Origin: Saccharomyces mikatae IFO 1815
Taxonomy: Eukaryota; Ascomycota; Saccharomycetes; Saccharomycetales; Saccharomycetaceae
Assembly (NCBI RefSeq): GCF_947241705.1
Contig: NC_079257.1
Location: 744,001 to 808,000 of the forward strand
Direction: 5' to 3'
DNA length: 64,000 nt
Part shown: one piece after another, positions 42,758 to 53,565 of the stretch
Numbering within the stretch: the first letter of the stretch is position 1
How the letters are laid out: each line of letters begins with the position of its first letter
Program-made: the position numbers and the translations under genes
The notes under the pieces: model-generated
Databases searched by the model: none
What the model was told of the DNA's origin: nothing
The model's input: only the letters and a program-made list of their open reading frames with translations

Positions 42758-45700
42758 ATGTCACCGAAGAAACTTCATGTTGGCTTGAGGGCTAGCGATG
42801 ACGAGTGCAGAGGAGTACATACTCAGAAGGATTCCATAGATACTATGCATGATAACAGAGAGAAGTGTTGTGGTAGCTATATAGAAATGCACTCTAATGA
42901 CGATCCGAGACTCTCTCCTGATAGTCTCTACACTAATCAGGTCAAACAGGCCCCTCGAGAATACTTAAACGAGTGTAAAGGAATGTGCTATGAGAGTGAA
43001 AAGAAGATTGAGACTGTATTAGAAACACCGAGCTGTCGTGAGATTGCTCAAGCAGACCCTAACTGTTCGCAAAAGTCTTGTACTGATGAGTGCTGTCTTG
43101 AGAGTTCTTCAATAATAGCTGAGGTTACCGACAACTGCGAAGAAAAATGTTGCGAAGAACAATCGATAAGTAGCTTTGAAGTGGTTTTAAGTGATTGCGA
43201 GAGTCATCAGCCTGTTGATAGTACTATTGAAGTACCTGATTGTAAGCCTGATACTTCCAGTCAATATCTAGCGAAGGATGGCTGTTTCTTTGAATCGAGA
43301 AATCCTATTTCCAAGAAAAGAAAATGTGGAGTCAGTGGAATCAAAACTGACATTACAAGTAAATCTGAATGCTGCAACATCTCGTGTGTCGAACGCCTTG
43401 CATCTCGTGGCTGTACGAAAAAAATTTCTGGTAACAAGACTGATTTTGAGAATTATAGCAGGTGTGCTAAAGAAACTTCAAGCGAGAAATACTCTAGTGA
43501 GCGCTATTTCGAGATATATAATCGTTATTCTTCAATCTTGAAAGCTTTAGGTTGTATTTGCAACTATTTGCGTGCTTTGGGAGAGGAATCTTGCTGTCAT
43601 CCAAAGATCAGTTTTTGCAACAGTGGGGAAACTTCTATGAAATCAAAATACTCATACCGTAAGAGTTCTGTATTTCCAATAAAGAAAAAACTTGAAAAAG
43701 ACGACAAAAGTTCGAGTAATCATAAAATCGTCCCGGCAAGTTCTATTTGTTCCAGTAGCTGCTGCAATGAAAACAGAGTCTCCGCTGTTACTTCAGCTAT
43801 TTACCGTCACTCTTCAGAAGAGAGGACACGAATCGATTCCGTAAAACCGATTCGGGAAGTGGATCTTCTTAACGTTGAAACAGGATCCACCGGTAACGAG
43901 CACGTCGTTCTTAGTGTGTCAGGTATGACATGTACTGGCTGTGAAACCAAGCTCAAGAGATCATTTGCTGCACTTGAATGTGTTCGCAATTTGAAAACCA
44001 GTTTGATATTATCACAAGCTGAATTTGATCTAAACCTTGCTCAGGGATCTGTGAAGGATATTATTAGGCACTTGAAGAGAACTACAGAATTCAAGTATGA
44101 ACAGATTTCAAACCGCGGTTGTACTATAGATATTACTGTACCTCATCCAGCAAATGCTTTCATGAACAATGAATGGCCACAAGGAGTCACAGAAATGGAA
44201 ACTATTGAGAAGAATATCGTTCGTGTGTACTTCGATCCCAAGATTATAGGTGCTAGAGACCTTATCAATAAAGGATGGAATGTGCCTGTTAATCTAGCTT
44301 CTCCTAGTGCACACCCAACCGTTGAAGCAGGGAGAAAGCACTTAGTCCGTGTGGGCTTCACCACCATACTATCTGTAATATTGACGGTTCCCATTCTTGT
44401 GATGGCTTGGGCTCCACATCTTCGTGAAAAAGTCTCAACTATGTCCGTGTCGTTGGGACTAGCAACTATCATTCAGTGTGTTATTGCGGGACCGTTCTAC
44501 TTGAATGCTCTGAAGAGCTTGTTATTTTCCAGACTTATCGAAATGGATCTATTGATTGTTTTAAGTACTAGTGCAGCCTACATTTTTTCGATTGTATCAT
44601 TTGTATACTTTGCTGCAGGTCATCCATTACCTACCGAGCAGTTTTTTGAAACTAGTTCTTTGCTTGTAACCCTAATCATGGTTGGCCGCTTTGTGAGTGA
44701 GCTAGCCAGACATAGGGCTGTGAGTTCAATATCAGTACGTTCTTTACAGGTCTCTTCTGCTATTATACTTGATGAAAGTGGCAACGAGACAAAAATTGAT
44801 ATCCGGCTTCTCCAACATGGCGATATTTTTAAGGTTGTCCCTGACTCACGAATTCCAACTGACGGAACAGTTATTTCTGGCTCTTCTGAAGTCGACGAAG
44901 CAACGATTACAGGCGAATCAATGCCTGTCCCAAAAACTTGCCAATCCACTGTTGTTGCTGGATCACTAAATATCACTGGCACGTTGTTTGTGAAGCTAAC
45001 TAAGCTTCCAGCAAACAATACTATTAACATCATAGCCACGATGGTTGATGAAGCAAAACTAACTAAGCCAAAGATCCAAAATATCGCTGATCAAATTGCA
45101 AGTTATTTTGTCCCGCTTATTATTGGAATCACTGTTGTCACCTTTTGTGTTTGGGTGGGAATTGGAATCAATGTTAAGAAGCAATCCCGTTCTGATTCCG
45201 TAATCCAGGCTATAATATATGCCATTACTGTACTCATAGTTTCTTGTCCTTGTGCAATCGGGCTAGCAGTTCCTATGGTATTTGTTATTGCGAATGGAGT
45301 CGCTGCAAAAAGAGGAGTAATCTTCAAGTCGGCTGATAGCATAGAGGCCGCTCACAACACTTCACATGTCATTTTTGATAAAACGGGTACTTTAACTGAA
45401 GGAAAACTTACCGTTGTACATGAAATCATGAAGGATGATAATCTCGATGCCCAATCTCAATTACTTGGATTGATCGAGGGCATTAAACACCCAGTATCTA
45501 TCGCAGTAGCGTCATATCTTAAAGAACAGAAGGTGCGCGCCCGTCGTGTCCATGATACGAAAGCTTTGACTGGTAAGGGGGTAGAAGGGACGTCCCATTC
45601 TGGTTCGAAGCTTCAAGGAGGAAACAGTCGTTGGATTGGTAATAGTGATGATCCTGATGTCCAAAAATTCCTGGAACAAGGATATACAGTTTTTTGTTTT

Positions 45701-46321
45701 AGTGTAGACGGTTCACTCACTGCTATCTATGCTCTAGAAGACTCTTTACGAGCAGATGCTCTCGCAACAGTCAATTCCTTGCGCCAAAGAGGTATCTCAA
45801 TCCACATTTTGTCAGGAGACGATGATGGAGCTGTTCGTTCGCTGGCTGCTCGTCTTGCAATTGAGAGCTCCAATATTCGTTCTCACGCAACACCTGCAGA
45901 AAAGGGAGAATATATTAAGCGTATTCTCGAAGGCGTAAATTCTGAGAGTTCTCCACAGTCAGAAAGACCAGTGGTTGTTTTTTGTGGCGACGGTACGAAC
46001 GATGCAATCGCTTTGACCCAAGCCACGATTGGTGTTCATATCAACCAAGGGAGTGAGGTTTCCCAGCTAGCCGCTGACGTCGTTATGCTGAAACCAAAAC
46101 TTATCAATATCCTGATTATGATGACTGTAAGTCGGAAAGCGATGTTTAGGGTCAAACTGAATTTTATGTGGAGTTTTACTTACAACTTGTTTGCCATTCT
46201 TTTGGCAGCTGGAGCCTTTGTTAACTTTCATATTCCACCAGAGTATGCAGGTTTGGGGGAACTTGTTAGTATCCTTCCTGTAATCCTTGTAGCCACTCTT
46301 TTACGTTATGCAAGTATTTAG
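42758..46321 (+). CDS. PCA1: Cadmium-exporting P1B-type ATPase Pca1
   Basis: P-type metal pump that exports cadmium from the cell; in yeast its N-terminal cysteine-rich region acts as a cadmium-controlled degron at the ER. ATG at 42758; 1187 residues (1216 in S. cerevisiae). Residues 1-380 are very rich in Cys-Cys pairs and strongly diverged, and account for the length difference. One HMA domain follows with CxxC at Cys392 and Cys395 (GMTCTGC). The pump core has the actuator motif TGES, the metal-binding CPC motif in a membrane helix (Cys830-Pro831-Cys832), the phosphorylation motif DKTGT at Asp874, and the hinge GDGTNDA. Gly941 lies at the position of the G970R loss-of-function change of many laboratory strains. 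Confidence 0.96.
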   Translation: MSPKKLHVGLRASDDECRGVHTQKDSIDTMHDNREKCCGSYIEMHSNDDPRLSPDSLYTNQVKQAPREYLNECKGMCYESEKKIETVLETPSCREIAQADPNCSQKSCTDECCLESSSIIAEVTDNCEEKCCEEQSISSFEVVLSDCESHQPVDSTIEVPDCKPDTSSQYLAKDGCFFESRNPISKKRKCGVSGIKTDITSKSECCNISCVERLASRGCTKKISGNKTDFENYSRCAKETSSEKYSSERYFEIYNRYSSILKALGCICNYLRALGEESCCHPKISFCNSGETSMKSKYSYRKSSVFPIKKKLEKDDKSSSNHKIVPASSICSSSCCNENRVSAVTSAIYRHSSEERTRIDSVKPIREVDLLNVETGSTGNEHVVLSVSGMTCTGCETKLKRSFAALECVRNLKTSLILSQAEFDLNLAQGSVKDIIRHLKRTTEFKYEQISNRGCTIDITVPHPANAFMNNEWPQGVTEMETIEKNIVRVYFDPKIIGARDLINKGWNVPVNLASPSAHPTVEAGRKHLVRVGFTTILSVILTVPILVMAWAPHLREKVSTMSVSLGLATIIQCVIAGPFYLNALKSLLFSRLIEMDLLIVLSTSAAYIFSIVSFVYFAAGHPLPTEQFFETSSLLVTLIMVGRFVSELARHRAVSSISVRSLQVSSAIILDESGNETKIDIRLLQHGDIFKVVPDSRIPTDGTVISGSSEVDEATITGESMPVPKTCQSTVVAGSLNITGTLFVKLTKLPANNTINIIATMVDEAKLTKPKIQNIADQIASYFVPLIIGITVVTFCVWVGIGINVKKQSRSDSVIQAIIYAITVLIVSCPCAIGLAVPMVFVIANGVAAKRGVIFKSADSIEAAHNTSHVIFDKTGTLTEGKLTVVHEIMKDDNLDAQSQLLGLIEGIKHPVSIAVASYLKEQKVRARRVHDTKALTGKGVEGTSHSGSKLQGGNSRWIGNSDDPDVQKFLEQGYTVFCFSVDGSLTAIYALEDSLRADALATVNSLRQRGISIHILSGDDDGAVRSLAARLAIESSNIRSHATPAEKGEYIKRILEGVNSESSPQSERPVVVFCGDGTNDAIALTQATIGVHINQGSEVSQLAADVVMLKPKLINILIMMTVSRKAMFRVKLNFMWSFTYNLFAILLAAGAFVNFHIPPEYAGLGELVSILPVILVATLLRYASI

Positions 46322-46709
46322 CCTGAATATCAATCCAATCTAATTATACTTTCCTTGTTAGGAGGAAAAGATGAATACTTTATATTCTAGGAAAGTTCTC
46401 AGGTTGTGCTTTAGTACGGATATACTTACTATGTGTTATAACCAATATATTTAGGTACGTAGCTTTTTTTTCAAGTGCTTTTGACTTTGTTGTAGTCTTT
46501 TATTCGCTGTCAGTTTTTATTCCAAAAGCAAAATTCATAGAGAACGAATACATATAGCCATGTCGTGTAATAGCATATCAACTAAGGAAATAAAAATTAA
46601 TACACCTTCTGGGGTTCAGTATCGGGAATATCAAAAAAATAAAGTCATCATGGAATAATAATGTTCTTATATTATTAAAAGCGATTTTCATGGCGGAAAC
46701 ATAATATAA
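46322..46709. terminator. PCA1/PHO89 convergent terminator region
   Basis: The 388 bp between two convergent stops are AT-rich, with T runs (near 46466) and ATATTATTAAAAG near 46669. I see no other feature. Confidence 0.5.
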
Positions 46710-48434
46710 TCATGTCATTTTATATTCTCCACCAAAATGGGGAGCATTTAAAATAATACCGTTTATGATACCAGCAATTAATCCAGCAATGGGTAAAGTT
46801 AGAAACCAACCAGAATAACACCAGGCAACCATTCTCCAATTAACTGATTTAACATCCTTATTACACAAACCAACAGCAACAATACCACCGACTGCAATTT
46901 GTGTTGTTGAAGTAGGGATACCTAATTGGGTGGCCATAACAGTTGTAATAGCTGCAGCTAATTCTATCGAGAAACCTCTTGAGGGTGATTGTAAAATCAT
47001 CTTATTACCTAGATTTTTGATAATATTGTAACCATAAGTCCAACAGCCAATCACTAAAGCTGCACCACCATAGGCCAAAACCCACACAGGAACCTCAGAC
47101 TTTGCTCCAGTGGTATTTGTTCTCCAAATCTCATAAACTGCAGATAAAGGTCCAGTAGCATTGGCCACGTCATTAGCTCCATGGGCAAAAGACATGGTGG
47201 CTGCTGTAATAGCTTGAAGAACAGAGTAGATATATTCTACTCTATTGTCATAAAATTTGGATCTTTTGTACATACCTTTCAGGTCGCCAGATAGCATATC
47301 CGTGTCATTAACTTGAGCATGAATCACATCTTGTGTCCAACCATGGGAAATAACTAACCAAAACAACAGCGGCCACTTCTTAGGCCCTTTTTTTAATAAC
47401 GACCACCAGTATTTTTTAGTTGGCAGTTTAGTTTCTAGTTCAGTGTCCGTTCTAACAAGATCGACTTCCTGAATCTCTTCTTTGTTTTTAACGGAATCAT
47501 TAGAGGTACTGGATACCTTATTCTCTACGTCCTCAACATCAACGGTTGTTCCAAGATCTCTTCTACCTTCATAATAATCAATTGTTAGTTGATGACCTTC
47601 TGGCATTGGTGGAATGTCATCCGTGGACTTAAAGTAAAAAGATGGACCTCTAAAAATATCAACCAACCTCAATGTCCAATCTTCATCCAAGACCTTTCTT
47701 CTGTAAAATGGGTAGAAAAAAATGAAGTAAATTATCGAAGCAATCGCTCCAGTAAGGACGATCGACACCGCAGTTTCTGTTTCGGATAAATTGTCCAGAT
47801 GTAAATTTGGAGAGCCCTTCCAAACAATCAGCATCGTCAAGATCGAAAAAGTGGCGAAGACCAAAAGTCCAACCAATAGTAAAGCATTCTTAATCGATCT
47901 TTCCAAAGATTTTATTTCAAGGACAGAAAATCTGGAAATCGAAAAAACTATAGCTGCAATGACACCTGCTAGAATTGGAGCGATGAACCATGATGCAATA
48001 ATCTGAGAAACACCATCCCAGCCCCAAACAACACCATTAGCCCCACCAGCTGCGATACCAGCACCAATTGTGCCGCCAACAATCGAGTGTGTCGTAGAAA
48101 CAGGCATTCCGATTGCAGTGGCAAACGTTAGCCAGCATGATGATCCGATCAAAGCACTAGTCATAGTGAGCATCAAAACTGCAGGATCATTAGTAAAAAT
48201 AGAGGAATCTATTATGTTGTTTTTGATAGTACCAGAAACCCTGGCACCTGCCAAAACAGCGCCCAGGAACTCACAAAGTCCTGCCAAAATCATGGCTTGC
48301 CAGTACTTCAGAGACCTCGATGAAATCGCCGAAGCAAACGAGTTTGCAACGTCATTTGCTCCAATATTAAAAGCATCCAAAAATGCAAATAACATGGCTA
48401 TTGCAAAAATATAATCGAACTGATGTAATGCCAT
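46710..48434 (-). CDS. PHO89: Sodium/phosphate cotransporter Pho89
   Basis: High-affinity Na+-coupled phosphate transporter of the plasma membrane, active at alkaline pH and under phosphate starvation; PiT/SLC20 family. ATG at 48434; 574 residues, as in S. cerevisiae. The inverted-repeat PiT signature appears twice: NIGANDVANSFASA near the N-terminus and SFAHGANDVANATGPL in the C-terminal half. A large cytosolic loop lies at about residues 250-370. A Pho4 site of the high-affinity form is found upstream. Confidence 0.97.
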   Translation of the reverse strand: MALHQFDYIFAIAMLFAFLDAFNIGANDVANSFASAISSRSLKYWQAMILAGLCEFLGAVLAGARVSGTIKNNIIDSSIFTNDPAVLMLTMTSALIGSSCWLTFATAIGMPVSTTHSIVGGTIGAGIAAGGANGVVWGWDGVSQIIASWFIAPILAGVIAAIVFSISRFSVLEIKSLERSIKNALLLVGLLVFATFSILTMLIVWKGSPNLHLDNLSETETAVSIVLTGAIASIIYFIFFYPFYRRKVLDEDWTLRLVDIFRGPSFYFKSTDDIPPMPEGHQLTIDYYEGRRDLGTTVDVEDVENKVSSTSNDSVKNKEEIQEVDLVRTDTELETKLPTKKYWWSLLKKGPKKWPLLFWLVISHGWTQDVIHAQVNDTDMLSGDLKGMYKRSKFYDNRVEYIYSVLQAITAATMSFAHGANDVANATGPLSAVYEIWRTNTTGAKSEVPVWVLAYGGAALVIGCWTYGYNIIKNLGNKMILQSPSRGFSIELAAAITTVMATQLGIPTSTTQIAVGGIVAVGLCNKDVKSVNWRMVAWCYSGWFLTLPIAGLIAGIINGIILNAPHFGGEYKMT

Positions 48435-48740
48435 TTTTGTCTTTTTCTATTTATTAGTTAGCGGCCCTGCACTTTCCTTTCCTTGGGATTTCTATTTTCT
48501 GTCACAAGCTTTTATGATATTATACATAAATAAATCATATCGCTAAACACCATCCAAATTCAAGTGATTTATATAGAAGTCTACTCGTAGTGAAAAAGGC
48601 TTAGATTGTGAGTGCGTTAAGATAGTCAAGCAAGATCCAGTAAAAGAAATTCTCTGGTAACCATGCTAATCTAATGATTTACATAACAGAAGGGTCCAAA
48701 GTGGCTGTGATAATAACTCATTCATTACATTGTCGGCTCT

Positions 48741-48748
48741 CCCACGTG
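48741..48748 (-). promoter_or_regulatory. High-affinity Pho4 site of PHO89
   Basis: On the PHO89 strand this reads CACGTGGG, the strong form of the Pho4 E-box, about 310 bp upstream of the start codon. A weaker CACGTT form lies near 48890. PHO89 is a known PHO-regulon gene, so the site is very plausibly used. Confidence 0.7.
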
Positions 48749-50317
48749 CTGCTGCCTGTAAAATACACTGAACATACAAAAAAATAATTTCTGAGACCTA
48801 CACTAAGTGCGTTTCGATGACATCCGCTATATTAAATGCCATATTTCGACATTTACGGGCTCGATTCGACTGTATTTAAATTAATGTCTCACAACGTGGG
48901 GATGACGAAATAGAAAAAGAAAAGAAATTATTTGCACCGCCACGCCTCGCATCCTTGATCGAAGCCGTTCTGTAATTAGTGTGGCGCGATCTTGTGAATT
49001 TTAAACTTTTTGCGGGTGAAGTTAGAATTTCTGCAATGGGATTTTCCGCGCCGTCAAGAAGAATACATATACTCTCAAATTGAACATACGTTAAAAAAGA
49101 AGCGTTATAGGGATCGTGCAATGTTCGGGTGACACACATACAGTACTTGCGTATACATAAAACTAACATATCACAGCTATCCAAGATTGTGTTCGCAGAT
49201 TTTTTTGTCAATACTTCTTTAAAGGCTGCTTGTGTTAGTTAAATATGTTTAGATAATACAATATTAGGCTGTAGCAGTTATTTTATGCAGCATACCATTG
49301 AGACGCGCATGCTGAGGGAGAATATACTGTGAAGAAAAACTGGGTTTTTATCTCGATAAGAATTAATAGATCGGATAAGCAACGCTCTTGCGAAAAATAC
49401 TAGATTTTTTCTTACGATAATGAGTAAATCACTGGGAAATTTGTACAATAATTTCTTCTTCTTTGCAAATGTGTAAATGATATAGAATAAGCAGAGATAG
49501 AGAGGCGAACCATGCAAGAATAACATTAAAAACAAACGTTGATGGCGTTGTAGATTTTAGCAAATTCAATCTAGACGATATTGCTCTACTTCCATTAAGG
49601 TATCGTAGTCTCAACAGAGTGCACAAGTGCTGGTTTGGTTCAGAGTACGTTAAATGTTATTGCAGCTGCCTGTTTGAAGGAATGAGAGGTAAGAAGCTTG
49701 CAGTTTTTATAAATGGTGGAGACTGAAGCATCGCGATTAAGATTTTAGTTCAAAATATATCATACAATGCATACTGAAATGCTGTTGGAAGGAGGGAGAA
49801 TTGTGAAATGTTTTAGGTCATACTCTAGAAAAATGGTTTTGAGTAGGAAACCTGTCTATAAGGCTCTGGAATGGTCCTGATTAATGTACTAATGTTGATA
49901 ATATTTCGAAGAAATTGTATAAAAAGAGATACATGAAAGAAAAAGAAAAACTAATTAATATGTACTGGTATTATGTTCCAAACAACCATGATTAGACAAC
50001 AACTTTTGTTCGTATTAGGATATCATATAATACAGAGGTACAATGTCTGGGTGATTACAATATATATCATACCACTTCAACTCTTGAGCACCTGCTATTT
50101 TACTGAGATCATCGTAAGTGACAAAACAATAAAACTAGAATTTTATTTACAGAACATTTAGAGAATTTAAGGTGAGATGAAAGAAAGGTACACTTTTGAA
50201 GAGGAGTTTAGAGTCGAAGGATGAGATCTGGCTGGTCAGATTTTTCTCCTCCGTGCCCGCATTTTCTCGTTCCCATTGCAGAGTTGTCACCTTACCTTCA
50301 TGCGCATTTAGCTCCGC

Positions 50318-50328
50318 CCCCGGATTTT
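50318..50328 (-). promoter_or_regulatory. Mig1 repressor site upstream of the MAL activator
   Basis: On the minus strand this reads AAAATCCGGGG, a full match to the Mig1 consensus (AT-rich flank then SYGGGG). It lies about 150 bp upstream of the activator start codon. Glucose repression of MAL activator genes through Mig1 is known in S. cerevisiae. Confidence 0.65.
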
Positions 50329-50473
50329 ATTGTCCGTGCTATCATACTTCAATAACTTAAATACCATGGAAAGAATAATATCAAGATCCTTTTCTCCGAA
50401 AATAAATCAATACTATAAACGCTGTATATAGCACGTCAAATTAAAAAATCTTGAAGATATTTATGCTTTAAAT

Positions 50474-51883
50474 ATGACTTTAGTCAAGTATGCATGTGAC
50501 TTTTGTCGAGTCCGGCGAGTGAAGTGTGATGGTAAAAAACCATGTAGTCGTTGCATCCAGCATGATTTCGAATGTACTTATCAACAACCGTTAAGAAAAA
50601 GAGGTCCGAAGCGCATTGGTGATAGAAACCTAAAATACATAACCGAGGCTCAGAAATATAAAGATAATAATGATAGTTGTACAAATACGGCGGAAATATC
50701 TATGAAGGTTCCCAAAAAGCTGATTGATCGATGTTTGAGACTGTACCATGATAACCTATACGTGATCTGGCCTTTGCTCTCTTACGATGAACTTCATAAA
50801 CTTTTGAACGAAAAATACGATGACCGTTACGTTTATTGGTTTCTCGTAGCTCTATCAGCGGCCACACTTAGTGATCTGCAAACCGAATTAGAGTCTGAAA
50901 ATGGATTCTCTTTTACTGGAAAGAAATTGTCCATTCTTTGTATATCATCGCGCCAACAGTTTGATGACCTCAGTGGAAGAGACATATTTAGGATTATGAC
51001 TTATTACTGTTTAGTGCGTTGTTTTTCACAATATTCCGATATAAGAAATTCGTATCGACTTTGTTGTGAAGCGGTCGGTCTCATCACAATTTCTGGATTG
51101 CATCGTGAAAAGTCCTATGAATCATTCTCATTCTGTGAGCAACAGCTTCTAAGGAAGGTATATTATTTGCTTCTCTTGACAGAAAGATACTATTCCGTCT
51201 ACGTTCATCGTGTAACAAGTTTAGATGATACTGTTTCCCTACCACAATCTGAGTTTGTAACAGATCCTCGACTATCTTTGGATAGTTTTTTTGAGATGAT
51301 CCGAGTTTTTACTGTACCAGGAAAATGCTTCTTTGATGCTTTGGCTACTGAGGCTTCTAACACTTCTTGCACTGAAGACTCACTGAAAAAAATATGGAAA
51401 GAGCTTCATACGGCATCTCTCGAAATAGAGCCATGGTCTTATGGCTACGTCGACATTTCATTTTCGAGGCACTGGATTAGGACGCTGGCTTGGAAACTAG
51501 TATTTCAAATGAACGGTACAAAGTTTTTTTCAAATGCTAATAATGCACATATATTGGTCGATATTGCTAGAGACATGATAGACGATATATTCTTAACCCC
51601 AAAAAATCTATATGTCGTTCATGGGCCTACAATACCAATGAAAGCACTAGAAATAGCAAATGCATTAGTAGACGTTATAAATCAGCACGACAAAAATACA
51701 GAATCAGAAGCTTGGAACGTTCTATGTGAGGTATCAAATTTTGTTTGCTCTCTAAAGCACTACGATGGTAGTTTGATTGAGAGTTTTGTGGCTAAATGCC
51801 AAAATTCTCTTATTTCTCTTCCATTATTCGAATTTCAGGGCTCAAGTGACAATTTAAAAGATGATTTAGATGTAGTTTCTTGA
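50474..51883 (+). CDS. MAL33: MAL-type zinc-cluster transcription activator
   Basis: Transcription activator of the maltose-utilisation family (MAL13/MAL23/MAL33/MAL63). ATG at 50474; 469 residues against 468-473 in the family. The Zn2Cys6 cluster is perfect: Cys8, Cys11, Cys18, Cys24, Cys27, Cys34 (CX2CX6CX5CX2CX6C), followed by the basic linker LRKRGPKRIG. The middle region (LCLYHDNLYVIWPLLSYDEL-like) and late SFSRHWIRTLAWKLVF match the maltose-responsive part. The gene follows PHO89 exactly as MAL33 does in S. cerevisiae, hence the symbol, but it is much more diverged than its neighbours on the arm. No MAL permease or maltase follows, so it may act on MAL genes elsewhere or on a related sugar. 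Confidence 0.88.
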   Translation: MTLVKYACDFCRVRRVKCDGKKPCSRCIQHDFECTYQQPLRKRGPKRIGDRNLKYITEAQKYKDNNDSCTNTAEISMKVPKKLIDRCLRLYHDNLYVIWPLLSYDELHKLLNEKYDDRYVYWFLVALSAATLSDLQTELESENGFSFTGKKLSILCISSRQQFDDLSGRDIFRIMTYYCLVRCFSQYSDIRNSYRLCCEAVGLITISGLHREKSYESFSFCEQQLLRKVYYLLLLTERYYSVYVHRVTSLDDTVSLPQSEFVTDPRLSLDSFFEMIRVFTVPGKCFFDALATEASNTSCTEDSLKKIWKELHTASLEIEPWSYGYVDISFSRHWIRTLAWKLVFQMNGTKFFSNANNAHILVDIARDMIDDIFLTPKNLYVVHGPTIPMKALEIANALVDVINQHDKNTESEAWNVLCEVSNFVCSLKHYDGSLIESFVAKCQNSLISLPLFEFQGSSDNLKDDLDVVS

Positions 51884-52206
51884 TCAGATTATATTTTCTG
51901 ATATAAATACCCTTCAAAATAATTGTAGAATTAGTTGCAACTGTTAAAATTCTGGGAAAGAGATAGCAACATCAGGGAATTTTGAATACGAATAATAGTA
52001 AAATCATGAATAACACTAATATACTAATACTAATACTAATACTAAGTTCAATAAAAGCTGTAACCGACAATGCCTACATCAAAAGGTACTTCAAGATATA
52101 AGAGAACGTTCATTAGGCGTTAAAGTGTACAAAAGTAAACATTTTGCATAGCAGAGAATTAGGAGGAAAAGGCCTTTTTATTGGAAATTGCCAGGGACTT
52201 GAAGGA
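51884..52206. other. Short intergenic region with an ACTAAT run
   Basis: Between the activator stop and the HXT pseudogene end. It contains a simple repeat of actaat units at about 52014-52045. No gene is seen. Confidence 0.5.
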
Positions 52207-52956
52207 TCAGCTGGAGAAGAACCTTTTGTAGATTGGTCTATCATCATGGCCTATCGCATCTGAATCGTAGTCTGCCGTTCTTCTTTCTGGTGGCACCCAT
52301 GAAGCAGACTTCCATGGTGGAATGCCCTCCATCCACATTGTGTTGACCTCTTCCAGCGTCAGGCCTTTCGTTTCTGGGACAAAGAAAAACATATAGAAGT
52401 AGGCGAAGACCAGACAGCCTAGGAAGACATAGCCTTAGTAAAAGTTGATTGCACCGGTGATAAAGGGCGTGAAGAAACTAATCAGGAAACCCCACATCTA
52501 GTTTGCTGCTGTGACTGCCATGCCCCTTGATTTGACTCTAAGAGGGAAGGTTTCTGACACTATAACAAAACAGCCGCCTGCCCAAATGGTGGCGAACGAA
52601 AAAATGAAGAGCATGGTGAAGATGATCATACAGTTACCAGCGCCCTGAGAAGTAATATCCTGGTGGCTGCTTCCTTGAGGTCACAGCTTTGTAACGCCGA
52701 CAGAGGCGAACACAGTAAAGTAGCACAGCATGGAGGCGGCGCCCCACAATAGGCATGTATGACGTCCGACCCTTTCAATATTGTACACTGCTATGAATGA
52801 AAAGAAAAAGTTGACTACTCCGATGATAATAAATGTCTGAAAAGAGTCCTTTAAGCTGACTGACTTGAAGATTGTACCGTAGTAGAAGAAATAGTTATCA
52901 CCTGTCAATTGTCGCAGGGATTGGATCATTACTCCCATGAGCAGAAGAACTGTCAT
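52207..52956 (-). pseudogene. Hexose transporter (HXT9/HXT11-like) pseudogene, C-terminal half
   Basis: Remnant of a subtelomeric hexose-transporter gene, from about residue 318 to the stop of a 567-residue protein. The DNA reads in one frame from [20 protein letters not shown] through the sugar-porter motifs SETFPLRVKSRG and [15 protein letters not shown] to the end [13 protein letters not shown]...KRFFSS, an ending I recall for HXT9, HXT11 and HXT12. Three in-frame stops break it, at 52681-52683 (a Trp codon turned to TGA), 52498-52500 (Trp to TAG) and 52435-52437 (Tyr to TAA); I see no frameshift. The 5' half is missing. It sits where the MAL permease lies in S. cerevisiae. Confidence 0.88.
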
Positions 52957-53565
52957 GCAAAATTGTTTTTAAAGAAGCAGTGTTATTAAGATCATACATT
53001 TAAGTCGTTGCTCCACTATATTAACAGCGTTGAAGAGGAAATAAAGGATGTATCCTATTTTATAATTAGTGATACGAGGTAAAAAGAAATATATTCGACA
53101 AATTGAAAGGAGAGAACCCTTTGAGCAGAAAACAATTTTCCATAAAATTTTGACTGCAGCATGACACTAACAAATTTCGGAAGCAACAGAAGCATTTACG
53201 TTACACAGTAGCAATAAGTATGTAGAGCAGGATCAATCCGAATCTTCAGCCAGCATTATTCCTTCCGGTCAACTCTGAATGATAAAAATTAAGTGGAATG
53301 AATTTGAATGAAACGAAGCATTATTGTATTCTACCTGGTTTTTAAAATCTTTGAGGTCTCTTTCTCTTTGAATAAGTATTGTTTATAATTCACTGAAAAT
53401 GGAATTTTTCGCAACGTAAGCAATCATGTACCATTTCACGCATGAACCTGGTTAGTATAAAATCCTAAAAGGTTCGCAACTACACTAAAGGTTGGCCTTC
53501 GGTTGCTTCTCAAATGTTCAAAACAAAAGCAAATATTTAATATACGGTCAAAAAATAAAATAAAG
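52957..53565. other. Non-coding stretch upstream of the HXT remnant
   Basis: About 600 bp of AT-rich DNA. The missing 5' half of the HXT gene is not here, nor is the start of a maltase gene. Nothing else is recognised. Confidence 0.45.

Larger units (their letters stand above)
48435..50473. other. PHO89 to MAL activator intergenic region
   Basis: About 2.0 kb of non-coding DNA marking the change from the conserved arm to the subtelomere. It holds the PHO89 promoter with its Pho4 site and, at the distal end, the MAL activator promoter with a Mig1 site. In between are AT-rich stretches and small open frames (the largest with an ATG has 62 codons, at 49973). I see no RNA gene or repeat element. 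Confidence 0.5.

Noticed and set aside
49973-50161. 62-codon frame with an ATG upstream of the MAL activator
   Set aside because: Hydrophobic but without a recognisable relative or promoter; not distinguishable from chance.
52207-52956. First reading as a MAL31 maltose permease remnant
   Set aside because: Position suggested MAL31, but the sugar-porter text and the C-terminal [13 protein letters not shown] ending are those of HXT9/HXT11-type hexose transporters.
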